Part shown: in pieces, positions 1-5,254 of the stretch
Numbering within the stretch: the stretch's first letter is position 1
Layout of the letters: the number at the start of each line of letters is the position of its first letter
From: an uncultured Marinilabiliaceae bacterium
GTDB taxonomy: Bacteria > Bacteroidota > Bacteroidia > Bacteroidales > Marinilabiliaceae
Direction: 5' to 3'
NCBI GenBank assembly: GCA_905235955.1
Contig: CAJONN010000135.1
Coordinates: 1 to 5,412 of the forward strand
DNA: 5,412 nucleotides
The notes under the pieces: generated by a model
Told to the model about the DNA's origin: nothing
The model's database searches: none
What the model saw: the letters and a program-made list of their open reading frames with translations, nothing else
Translations under genes and position numbers: made by a program

Positions 1-96
1 GGCTTCAGCACCGACCCCGCCATCACAAAGCAGACGTGGCTCGGAGAGTGGTTCACCGGCAGCGATGTAAAGATTGAAAGATGCGATAATAAGTGA
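1..96 (+). CDS. C-terminal end of an unidentified protein (partial)
   Basis: The first frame is open from the window edge to a TGA at 94-96, giving 31 residues (GFSTDPAITKQTWLGEWF... ending in DNK). The case for coding is compositional: in the first 20 codons 18 third positions are G or C, and bases 1-60 are about 65% GC, far above the rest of the window. The other two plus frames close earlier, at the TAA at 68-70 and a TGA just after it. The 5' end lies outside the window. I do not recognise the family, and the fragment is too short to assign a function. The last codons (AAG TGA) are the start of a 7-bp tandem repeat array, so the stop codon is supplied by the repeat. The strongly GC-ending codon use differs from the three genes to the right. 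That could reflect high expression or a different origin. Confidence 0.55.
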   Translation, partial: GFSTDPAITKQTWLGEWFTGSDVKIERCDNK

Positions 97-188
97 TAAG
101 TGTTAAGTTATAAGTGTTAAGTTATAAGTGTTAAGTTATAAGTGATAAGTTATAAGTGTTAAGTTATAAGTGTTAAGTGTTAAGTTGA
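91..188. repeat. 7-bp tandem repeat array (AAGTKWT, 13 full units plus one degenerate)
   Basis: Thirteen consecutive heptamers run without interruption from 91 to 181, and a fourteenth, AAGTTGA, decays at 182-188. Only three unit types occur: AAGTGAT (91 and 140), AAGTGTT and AAGTTAT. Over much of the array AAGTGTT and AAGTTAT alternate, giving a 14-bp higher-order period. The array begins inside the last two codons of the upstream gene. Perfect heptamer phase with few substitutions suggests recent slippage expansion, so copy number may vary between strains. The array is AT-rich and has stop codons in some frames, so it is unlikely to be coding. No promoter is evident in it. Confidence 0.95.
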
Positions 189-406
189 AAGAAGTAAGTT
201 TGATATAAGTAGTTGATTATTAGATAAGTTGTGAAAGTAGAGGCGCGCTGCGGTGTGTCTCTATTTTTTGTATTAATGAGAGAAATGCAGAGACATTCCC
301 ACAATATTTATAGCAAAATACGCACGAACTATGTGGAAATCGCGTCTTTTTATCAACATTTCCACAAGGTTAAGAGATGTTTATTTGCTTAAGTTTTGCA
401 AGTAAA
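189..406. other. Intergenic stretch with two short inverted repeats, no gene
   Basis: No credible reading frame is present. Two modest dyads can be seen. TGTCTCT at 256-262 pairs with AGAGACA at 289-295 around a 26-nt loop. TGTGGAAAT at 332-340 pairs with ATTTCCACA at 358-366 around a 17-nt loop. The second recalls the TCCACA core of DnaA boxes but does not match TTATCCACA, so I do not call an origin. A short imperfect dyad around 388-405 adds little. The first 50 bases look like decayed continuation of the heptamer array (repeated TAAGT/AAGT words). Confidence 0.5.
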
Positions 407-483
407 GTAGCCCCGAAGTGGCGAAAGGAATACAACAAAAAAATGTATTCCAACAATAAGCACGGAACTCGATTTTCACCTCG
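407..483 (+). repeat. Interspersed intergenic element, copy A
   Basis: This element recurs near the right end of the window (5255-5319) in the same orientation. The best-conserved part is 448-483, which matches 5284-5319 at 34 of 36 positions (core TTCCAACAATAAGCAC, then the word CTCGATTTT and a final CCTCG). Homology extends leftward through GGCGAAAG (420-427) with a one-base length difference. Copy A also carries a GTAGCCCCGAAG head (407-418) that recurs at 571. Inside it, GGAATACA (427-434) pairs perfectly with TGTATTCC (444-451) around a 9-nt A-rich loop. Both copies are intergenic and contain no sensible protein, so a non-coding repeat family is the likeliest reading. Which enzyme, if any, spreads it cannot be told from here. 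Confidence 0.8.
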
Positions 484-535
484 ATTAATGAAAAAGCCGT
501 GTTTGTGGACTTGTTTGCAGAACATTTCTACTTTC

Positions 536-561
536 GAAACTTGAGTTATAACTCAAATTTC
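536..561. repeat. 26-bp near-perfect palindrome
   Basis: TTGAGTTATAACTCAA at 541-556 is a perfect 16-bp palindrome with no spacer. One mismatched pair (540/557) is followed by four more matching pairs (GAAA at 536-539 with TTTC at 558-561), so 24 of 26 positions are symmetric. A short self-complementary word, TTTCGAAA (532-539), overlaps the left end. A zero-loop dyad of this length is more typical of a protein-binding site than of an RNA terminator, and neither side has a U-tract. The nearest gene is the 3' end of the acyltransferase, 128 bp away, so no regulated promoter is obvious. Confidence 0.8.
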
Positions 562-570
562 ACAAGCGAT

Positions 571-637
571 GTAGCTCCGAAGGGGCGAAAGAACAATAAC
601 GTACCATTACAATCGCTCTTTCGCCCTGTCGGGGCTC
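571..637. repeat. REP/BIME-like long inverted repeat
   Basis: Arms 573-592 and 617-636 are complementary over 20 positions with one mismatch (581/628) and two G-U pairs. They flank a 24-nt loop, and the inner ten pairs (GGGCGAAAGA with TCTTTCGCCC) are perfect. The left arm begins GTAGCTCCGAAGGGGCGAAAG (571-591), which is 19 of 21 identical to 407-427, so the arm is itself a repeated module and the right arm is an inverted copy of it. A GTAG tetranucleotide at the 5' foot of a short GC-rich hairpin is a known hallmark of REP sequences moved by Y1 (RAYT) transposases. Assigning this repeat to that class is inference, because no such transposase is in the window. It lies 52 bp past the acyltransferase stop and could also stop transcription, although no U-tract follows on either strand. 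Confidence 0.7.
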
Positions 638-688
638 TTAAGTTCAAATAAAAAGTGCAAATATTGGCGCGCAAAATTTACAGCTTTA

Positions 689-1243
689 TCAAATAGCAAA
701 TTGCGCAGGGTGGCGAGCTGTAAATTGAGTGAAGAAGGATTTGATTTGTGCCAAGTCTACTTCGTAGTCGCCTGATGGTATGAGATATTGTGTAGCACTT
801 ACAATTTTACGTTTGTAATCAATTCCGAGCAATACTATTGGCAGTTTAGCTTCGAGGGCAATGTTGTAGAAGCCTTTTTTCCATCGAGCATTGGCTTTGC
901 GTGTGCCTTCAGGTGTTATGGCAATGCGAAATGTCTCGCTATTGTTGGCTTTCTCCACTGTGTCGGCCACAAGCGAGCCGTTGCGTTTGCTTCTGTTGAC
1001 GGCTATGCCTCCCATAGCTCTGAATATGTAGCCAAGTGGCCATACAAACCACTCTTTTTTCATCATAAATCCTGATTTGCGCCCAACTGCTCCAATAAAA
1101 AGTTTGCCCATTATCAAGTCGAGATTGCTGGTGTGAGGAGCTGCACAGATGATGCATTTTTTGAAATCAGGTACACTAACTTCAGCTTTCCAACGTAAGA
1201 TGTTGTGATATACAAATTTACAAAGTGCTGTTTTCAGTTTCAT
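689..1243 (-). CDS. 1-acyl-sn-glycerol-3-phosphate acyltransferase family protein (PlsC-like)
   Basis: This 184-residue protein belongs to the PlsC/LPLAT family, which transfers an acyl chain from acyl-ACP or acyl-CoA to a lysophospholipid or related acceptor at the inner membrane. The family motifs appear in order. The catalytic HX4D is HTSNLD (His37-Asp42). A GGIAVNR block (78-84) corresponds to the acceptor-binding G-x-I-x-x-x-R motif. TPEGTR (110-115) contains the conserved EGTR. LPIVLLGID (134-142) matches the fourth, proline-containing motif. Tryptophan and lysine residues near 64-69 and 121-123 resemble compact Bacteroidetes members of about 180-190 residues, so the length is normal. 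There is no signal peptide or clear transmembrane helix, so peripheral membrane association is likely. The ATG at 1243 is favoured because a perfect -7 element lies just upstream and leaves a short leader. True phosphatidic acid synthesis versus acylation of another acceptor (for example an ornithine lipid or other aminolipid) cannot be decided, so no gene symbol is given. Confidence 0.9.
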   Translation of the reverse strand: MKLKTALCKFVYHNILRWKAEVSVPDFKKCIICAAPHTSNLDLIMGKLFIGAVGRKSGFMMKKEWFVWPLGYIFRAMGGIAVNRSKRNGSLVADTVEKANNSETFRIAITPEGTRKANARWKKGFYNIALEAKLPIVLLGIDYKRKIVSATQYLIPSGDYEVDLAQIKSFFTQFTARHPAQFAI

Positions 1244-1266
1244 TTTATTCTCTGTTTTTTATGGCG

Positions 1267-1274
1267 CAAAAATA
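1267..1274 (-). promoter_or_regulatory. Bacteroidetes -7 element for the acyltransferase gene
   Basis: Read on the minus strand, this is TATTTTTG, a perfect match to the Bacteroidetes sigma-ABfr -7 consensus TAnnTTTG. It ends 23 bases before the ATG at 1243, which predicts a leader of roughly 15-20 nt. No convincing -33 TTG is seen at the expected 19-21 bp spacing, so the call rests on the -7 element and its position. The element lies downstream of the yfiR terminator, which supports independent transcription of the acyltransferase. Confidence 0.55.
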
Positions 1275-1353
1275 GATATTATAAGTATAAATACTACATA
1301 ATAATAGGATATTTTTTTTGATAAATAGAACAATTTTGCTACATCCCATAAGC

Positions 1354-1392
1354 AAAAAATGCTACCAACACATCTCTATGTTAGTAGCATTT
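1354..1392 (-). terminator. Intrinsic terminator after the yfiR-like gene
   Basis: On the minus strand AAATGCTAC (1392-1384) pairs with GTAGCATTT (1365-1357). After one mismatch, AACA pairs with TGTT, giving a 14-position stem with one mismatch and an 8-nt loop. Six consecutive T residues (1359-1354) follow, overlapping the base of the stem. This is a classic hairpin plus U-tract, placed 78 bases beyond the yfiR-like stop codon and ahead of the acyltransferase promoter. A second small dyad (ATTTTGCT 1333-1340 with AGCAAAAA 1351-1358) overlaps the U-tract and could compete weakly with the terminator stem. Confidence 0.85.
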
Positions 1393-1410
1393 ACTGTTGT
1401 TGTCTGTTGT

Positions 1411-1458
1411 GTGATATTCTATGCAACTGAGAAAATATCAGTGTTAATAGAATGTCAC
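1411..1458 (-). other. Structured 3' untranslated hairpin of the yfiR-like transcript
   Basis: GTGATATTCTAT (1411-1422) is complementary to ATAGAATGTCAC (1447-1458) over 12 positions with one G-U-type pair. Inside its loop ACTGA (1426-1430) pairs with TCAGT (1438-1442), so the whole folds as one long stem with a small internal loop. It begins 11 bases after the stop codon of the yfiR-like gene in the direction of transcription. It is separated from the terminator by an 18-nt linker that, on the RNA, is rich in A and C (ACAACAGACAACAACAGT). It may simply stabilise the mRNA 3' end, or it may be part of a 3'-derived small RNA. Confidence 0.6.
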
Positions 1459-1469
1459 TTTGCTTATAC

Positions 1470-1976
1470 TCAGTCTACAGCTATGCCGAGCGAAAGCATT
1501 TTTTGGCTTACCTGAAGTCCTCTTTTTGAAATGTTTCGGTTAGAGATTTCGTACTTCAGTTTGCCACCCTCTGAGAGGAATGAGATTCCAGCTCCTTGTG
1601 CACAATGTCCTTTTTTGCCCGATACTATCAGATATTTGTTATCGTTATGAGCTGTAATCAAATTTGTCATCTGACTACTTTTCGATTCGCCCAAATATAC
1701 GATATCACTTTTCTGAAGTCCGTTTGCTGTTGTCAATTCCTTTACTACTACTTTGCGCGAACCAACTGATTTGGTTGCTGCCAATTTGTTGAGTTCTGTT
1801 GCCAGTTGGTTGTCGCCAATTACGGTTATCACAAAATCTTTGTTTGAATCTTCCACTGGCCAACCAATGTTTTTGGCAAAGTTGTAGATGTAGAGAGCTT
1901 GCAACTGGGCTATTTGTGCTTTGCTTATTCCGCTGAATAACAAAACAAGACTGAATAGTAATAATGTTTTTCTCAT
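1470..1976 (-). CDS. YfiR family (DUF4154) secreted protein
   Basis: This is a 168-residue predicted periplasmic protein. MRKTLLLFSLVLLFSGISKA is a signal peptide with likely cleavage after Ala20. The mature part follows the DUF4154 pattern: an N-terminal LYIYNFAKNIGWP segment (29-40), FVITVIGDNQLATEL (48-62), a DIVYLG strand (91-96), then GAGISFLSEGGKLKYEI (128-144) and a C-terminal GLQVSQKMLSL helix (153-163). In Pseudomonas, YfiR is a periplasmic repressor of the diguanylate cyclase YfiN. In Bacteroidetes, DUF4154 proteins often sit near TonB receptors and sensor kinases, so a signalling or regulatory role is inferred. The mature protein has a single cysteine (Cys124, in GHCAQG), so the intramolecular disulfides known from Pseudomonas YfiR cannot form. 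The longer frame that starts at a TTG at 2012 is rejected: that TTG lies inside the -7 promoter element and would put 12 polar residues before the signal peptide. The gene has its own promoter and terminator. Confidence 0.88.
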   Translation of the reverse strand: MRKTLLLFSLVLLFSGISKAQIAQLQALYIYNFAKNIGWPVEDSNKDFVITVIGDNQLATELNKLAATKSVGSRKVVVKELTTANGLQKSDIVYLGESKSSQMTNLITAHNDNKYLIVSGKKGHCAQGAGISFLSEGGKLKYEISNRNISKRGLQVSQKMLSLGIAVD

Positions 1977-2009
1977 TTGGTATAGAGAGGTTTGAGTTTT
2001 AAAACGGTG

Positions 2010-2017
2010 CAAATTTA
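2010..2017 (-). promoter_or_regulatory. Bacteroidetes -7 element for the yfiR-like gene
   Basis: The minus strand reads TAAATTTG, a perfect TAnnTTTG. It ends 33 bases before the ATG at 1976, which predicts a start of transcription near 2003 and a leader of about 25-30 nt. Its last three bases are the TTG that would be the first codon of the extended reading frame, so the element decides the start in favour of the ATG at 1976. No -33 TTG is present at the usual distance, so it may need an activator or be weak. Confidence 0.6.
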
Positions 2018-2045
2018 ATTACTTATATTCCTGCTTGTTTGACTT

Positions 2046-2122
2046 GAGTGGTTAAATAAAATAAAATCTGCACAAAGAGTGTTGAAATATATACTATTTA
2101 CACTCTTCGTACAGATTTTATT
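2046..2122 (-). terminator. Long imperfect hairpin with U-rich tail, likely receptor-gene terminator
   Basis: Arms 2060-2082 and 2100-2122 pair at 21 of 23 positions around a 17-nt loop. The outer 11 bp (AATAAAATCTG with CAGATTTTATT) and an inner 8-bp block are perfect. On the minus strand the 3' arm runs straight into a T-rich stretch (TTTTATTTTATTTAA), so it can act as an intrinsic terminator for the receptor gene. It lies between the receptor stop (2181) and the yfiR-like promoter (2010-2017). The outer stem is AT-rich, so termination may be incomplete and some read-through into the yfiR-like gene is possible. Confidence 0.6.
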
Positions 2123-2130
2123 ACATATTT

Positions 2131-2165
2131 TCACAATTCTTTCACATTGAATGAAAGAATTGTGA
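2131..2165. terminator. Perfect 14-bp inverted repeat just after the receptor stop codon
   Basis: TCACAATTCTTTCA (2131-2144) and TGAAAGAATTGTGA (2152-2165) are perfectly complementary around a 7-nt loop. The repeat starts 15 bases past the receptor's TGA. In the receptor's direction the stem is preceded by an A-rich stretch and followed by AAATATG, so it lacks a good U-tract on the minus strand. On the plus strand a T-rich tail (TTTTATTTTTC) follows. It may stabilise the receptor mRNA 3' end, work together with the next hairpin, or block antisense transcription entering from the left. Confidence 0.65.
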
Positions 2166-2180
2166 TGTGTTTTATTTTTC

Positions 2181-5093
2181 TCAGAATGAGAAGTTTATAC
2201 CAATGGTGTATAGACCACCAATTTTGTCAGAGTAGATGGCTTCTTGTGTGTTTGTATTGAATAGGTTTTGTGCATTGGCAAATATTTCAGCGTTGTTGTT
2301 GGGTTTGTATCCTACTTTCATGTTGAGTGTAAATTTGCTATGCAATACTTTGCTGTCATCGGCAATTTTGGTGTAGAGTTGACGTTGATCGCTGTCCTGA
2401 GCCATTCGCATTGCATTTGAGTTCATCATGTCAGAGAAGCATGTATTGTAGGTTCGGTGGTGCATGTAGTTGCCAAATGCTGCTATGGTGAGCTGCGATA
2501 TGGGTTTGTATACAACGCCTATCATGCCGTAGGCTGCTGGGGTTGCTTTGTGTTTGTAGTTATCTATGTGCTCTGGTTCTTCCCAGTCGCTTCGACCTAT
2601 TTCGTAGCTGTCTTTTTGCACATCAAGGCGTACGTTGTGTTTCAGTCCGTAGTATAGTGCCAATGCATTTTCTACAATGTAGTCCTGTCCGTTGTATGTT
2701 ATGGTTTGTTGACCAAGTGTGAAGTTGTTTTTAAGCAGTTCGAGGAAGCCTTGTTTGGTTTCGTTGTCCCAACTGTCGTAGTTGTAAGTTTTTTGGAAAA
2801 TATCTGCATTGGCTTTTTGGAAGGCTGCTGCGGTGTAGCTGTTTACTTTGCTACCATCAGGCAGTGTGATGTCTGGCGCTTGTACTATGCCTCCTATGAG
2901 CTCGTTTATGGCGTTGGCTGTGTTTATGTGTGCATTCGTTATTTGTGAACCTATTGCTGTGTTTATGCTATACTCATAGTAGTCGTCAATAGTTGTTTTC
3001 TGCACATTGGCATTTACCTTTACAATGAGTTTGGGCGATATTATCCAGTCTATATTGCAGCTCAAACCTATTTGATTGGCTTCGTAGGGTAGGTTTCGGT
3101 ATACCATAGTTGAGCGTGTAGTCATATAGTTGTTTATTATGCCCTCGGTAAGGTATCGTATTGTAGTTTGTGGGTCAGTGTCGGGTTGAAACATTGTAAG
3201 CCCACCGCTCATGCCGTTCAGAAAGGCGTTTGACGTGATGGCGTATGTAGAGCTCTTTGGCATCAGGGCACCATAGTTGTGGCTGTGTGAGTAGAATACT
3301 TCGGCATCGATGAGTAAGAATTGTGTAGGTTTGAATCGGTAACCTATTTCAAAGTTGTCTATGCTCATAAGTTCAGCATCGGTGCTGCCCATAATGTCTA
3401 TTCCGTTGGGGTGGTATAGGCCGTTTCTGTCATATTCGAGCGAGGTAGCTGTGTTTATCATATTTGGAGCACGATATGATTTGCCATATACTACACGCAC
3501 AAAGTTGTTGTCGGTTATCTTCTTAGCTATTTCGCCTTGCCATGATACGTTCCATTTGTCGGGTGCCGATGTTTTGTCGCCACGTACGGCTGCTATGAAA
3601 CGCCATTGATTGCTGGTGCGGTAGTCGAGGCGCAAGCTTGGCGATATGGTTGATAGGTCAGCGTGGTCGTTGAATAGTGCCGACATTTTTTGACCATTGT
3701 ATTCGTTGTCATGATCTTTATAATATAGGTATTGATATGCTATTGCTGGATGAATGTTTAGCTTGCCTACTACAATTTCATATTCTGCCTGAGCGTTGAA
3801 GTTGTGACCAAAAACTTTGCAACATGGGAAGCCTACGTAGAGGTTTTGCGGACCGCCAGAATAGTTGGCAAGTATGTGCAAATTTTTTATGTTCGCAGCA
3901 ATGTTTACGTAGCCTGTTTTCGACTCTTGTCCTGCCATAGTTATTGAGCTATAGGTCAACGGATAACTCAGTATGTATGAGTTTTGGTAGCCACCAGTAA
4001 GGTCTATTGTTGCATCTGGTGTGAGTGTAAATGATAGGTATCCGTTTAGTCCGTAGTTTTTGCGTGATAACAATGGTTTTTCGAATCGTTTGTTGATGTC
4101 AGCATATTCTTCAAGTATCTGATATGTGTTTCCATTAAGCTCTATAAACATGTTTTCAATATAGTCGGCAGGGTATAGTCCACCTTCTGGCGATACTTTT
4201 GTAGCGTTGTTCTGAAGTATGTTTTGGCGTTCTTCTGCACTTTGATTTGGTGTAAAGTTGGTGCATGCGTTGTATACATTTGAGCTGTTGGCATGCATCA
4301 GTCCGAATTGTGGTGCTACGTTGATGTCGCCTGTAGGGCGTTCACGATATTGTATGTTGAAGCTTATGCCTGCACTTATTTTGTCTGATATTTTTTTGCG
4401 TAGAGCAATGTCGCCAACATACGTGTTTAGGTTGCCCATCTGTATGCTACCGCTTACCTCTTTTGATTCGCTCGATGGCTTTTCGGTGATGATGTTGATA
4501 ATGCCCGTAACAGCGTTCATACCATATAGGGCAGAGCATGCACCACGTACTACCTCTATTCGGTTGACATCTTCAACTGATATTGGTAGTTTATCGAGCA
4601 TTACTGCACCCGTGATGTAGTTTTGCACAATGCGTCCGTCAACCATCAAAAGGGTGTTGTTGTTTTCTGTGTATAATAAGAGGTTGTTGTCTGGTAAGTT
4701 GTTGAGACCACGTATGTGTATGTCATACACACCATTATATTTTTGCGAAACAATAACGCCCGGAATTAGTCTGAAGGCATCCTCAAGTGTTGTTGCGCCA
4801 TAGGTTCGGAGTTCATCTCGGGTTATTACTGTTGTAGCAAGTGGCGAGGTAAAGTTATCCTCTTCTTCCTTCGATGCCGAACTTACGTTTTTGTTCATAA
4901 TCAAGGCAAACAACTCATCTACACTACTTACGCCCAATGTCTCTACTGCTGCCATTAGGTCTTCAAGTGGAAGCTCTGAAAGTTCTTCTGTACTCATGCT
5001 TAGTATTTGCTCCTTTGTAAGTTGTTGTTGTGCAGTTGTTTGATTGCAATAAAGAGCTAACAACAATAGGAGGCATGCCCATTTTCTCTTCAT
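2181..5093 (-). CDS. TonB-dependent outer-membrane receptor
   Basis: This 970-residue receptor should import a ligand across the outer membrane using TonB-ExbBD energy, or sense it. A signal peptide covers about residues 1-21 (hydrophobic LLLLLAL core, cleavage near TTA-QQ). A leucine-rich acidic segment follows (25-80) and ends in MNKNVSSASKEEEDNF, the short pre-plug motif of a Bacteroidetes receptor class. The plug spans about 84-205: TTVITRDEL, LEDAFRLIPGVIV, DIHIRGL, LLMVDGR, VNRIEVVRG, SALYGMNAVTGIINIIT. The remainder is beta-barrel, with a GKSYRAPNM block in the middle and a C-terminal NAQNLFN...IGGLYTIGINFSF strand ending in phenylalanine, as needed for barrel assembly. There is no CarboxypepD_reg domain and no SusD-like partner, so it is not SusC-like. 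Cys277 and the adjacent pair Cys424-Cys425 are notable. The ligand is unknown. The neighbouring YfiR-like gene hints at a signalling link. The ATG at 5093 starts directly at the signal peptide. Confidence 0.93.
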   Translation of the reverse strand: MKRKWACLLLLLALYCNQTTAQQQLTKEQILSMSTEELSELPLEDLMAAVETLGVSSVDELFALIMNKNVSSASKEEEDNFTSPLATTVITRDELRTYGATTLEDAFRLIPGVIVSQKYNGVYDIHIRGLNNLPDNNLLLYTENNNTLLMVDGRIVQNYITGAVMLDKLPISVEDVNRIEVVRGACSALYGMNAVTGIINIITEKPSSESKEVSGSIQMGNLNTYVGDIALRKKISDKISAGISFNIQYRERPTGDINVAPQFGLMHANSSNVYNACTNFTPNQSAEERQNILQNNATKVSPEGGLYPADYIENMFIELNGNTYQILEEYADINKRFEKPLLSRKNYGLNGYLSFTLTPDATIDLTGGYQNSYILSYPLTYSSITMAGQESKTGYVNIAANIKNLHILANYSGGPQNLYVGFPCCKVFGHNFNAQAEYEIVVGKLNIHPAIAYQYLYYKDHDNEYNGQKMSALFNDHADLSTISPSLRLDYRTSNQWRFIAAVRGDKTSAPDKWNVSWQGEIAKKITDNNFVRVVYGKSYRAPNMINTATSLEYDRNGLYHPNGIDIMGSTDAELMSIDNFEIGYRFKPTQFLLIDAEVFYSHSHNYGALMPKSSTYAITSNAFLNGMSGGLTMFQPDTDPQTTIRYLTEGIINNYMTTRSTMVYRNLPYEANQIGLSCNIDWIISPKLIVKVNANVQKTTIDDYYEYSINTAIGSQITNAHINTANAINELIGGIVQAPDITLPDGSKVNSYTAAAFQKANADIFQKTYNYDSWDNETKQGFLELLKNNFTLGQQTITYNGQDYIVENALALYYGLKHNVRLDVQKDSYEIGRSDWEEPEHIDNYKHKATPAAYGMIGVVYKPISQLTIAAFGNYMHHRTYNTCFSDMMNSNAMRMAQDSDQRQLYTKIADDSKVLHSKFTLNMKVGYKPNNNAEIFANAQNLFNTNTQEAIYSDKIGGLYTIGINFSF

Positions 5094-5141
5094 AAATAGA
5101 TTGGTTTATATAATTTGTTGAGGTTTTGATGGAATGCTATT

Positions 5142-5166
5142 TTTTTATACGTTGTTTTTATACGTT
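5142..5166 (-). promoter_or_regulatory. Tandem 13-bp duplication in the receptor upstream region
   Basis: TTTTTATACGTT occurs twice, at 5142-5153 and 5155-5166, as a 13-bp tandem duplication about 50-75 bases before the receptor ATG. On the minus strand the unit reads AACGTATAAAAA. I see no perfect TAnnTTTG element between 5094 and 5250, so the promoter is not resolved. The duplication sits where a promoter or activator site would be expected and may be one. A T-rich stretch (5168-5195) lies further upstream of the receptor. Confidence 0.4.
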
Positions 5167-5254
5167 AGTGTTTGTTTTTTTTGTTTCGTTTTGGGGTTGA
5201 TAAATTTCTCAAGTTTCGCAAATAGAAAAATGCACAGAAAATAAGCCATAAAAG

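Noticed and set aside
91..188. CRISPR array
   Set aside because: The units are contiguous 7-mers with no unique spacers, so this is a simple tandem repeat.
332..366. TGTGGAAAT / ATTTCCACA dyad as possible DnaA boxes and replication origin
   Set aside because: Neither arm matches TTATCCACA, only two sites occur, and no dnaA, dnaN or other origin-linked gene is present.
788..1075. Plus-strand frame opposite the acyltransferase
   Set aside because: It is fully contained in a gene with all four acyltransferase motifs, so it is an antisense shadow. The same applies to the second minus frame at 939-1157.
1318..1515. Plus-strand reading frame of 65 codons between the acyltransferase and yfiR-like genes
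   Set aside because: It covers both 3' hairpins and the intrinsic terminator of the yfiR-like gene and overlaps its coding end. The protein resembles no family I recognise.
2457..4620. Several plus-strand frames of 66-120 codons opposite the receptor
   Set aside because: They lie within a continuous 970-codon receptor gene and have low-complexity, valine/cysteine-rich translations typical of antisense reading.
2181..5093. SusC-type glycan importer
   Set aside because: There is no N-terminal CarboxypepD_reg domain and no SusD lipoprotein gene beside it, and the pre-plug motif belongs to a different receptor class.
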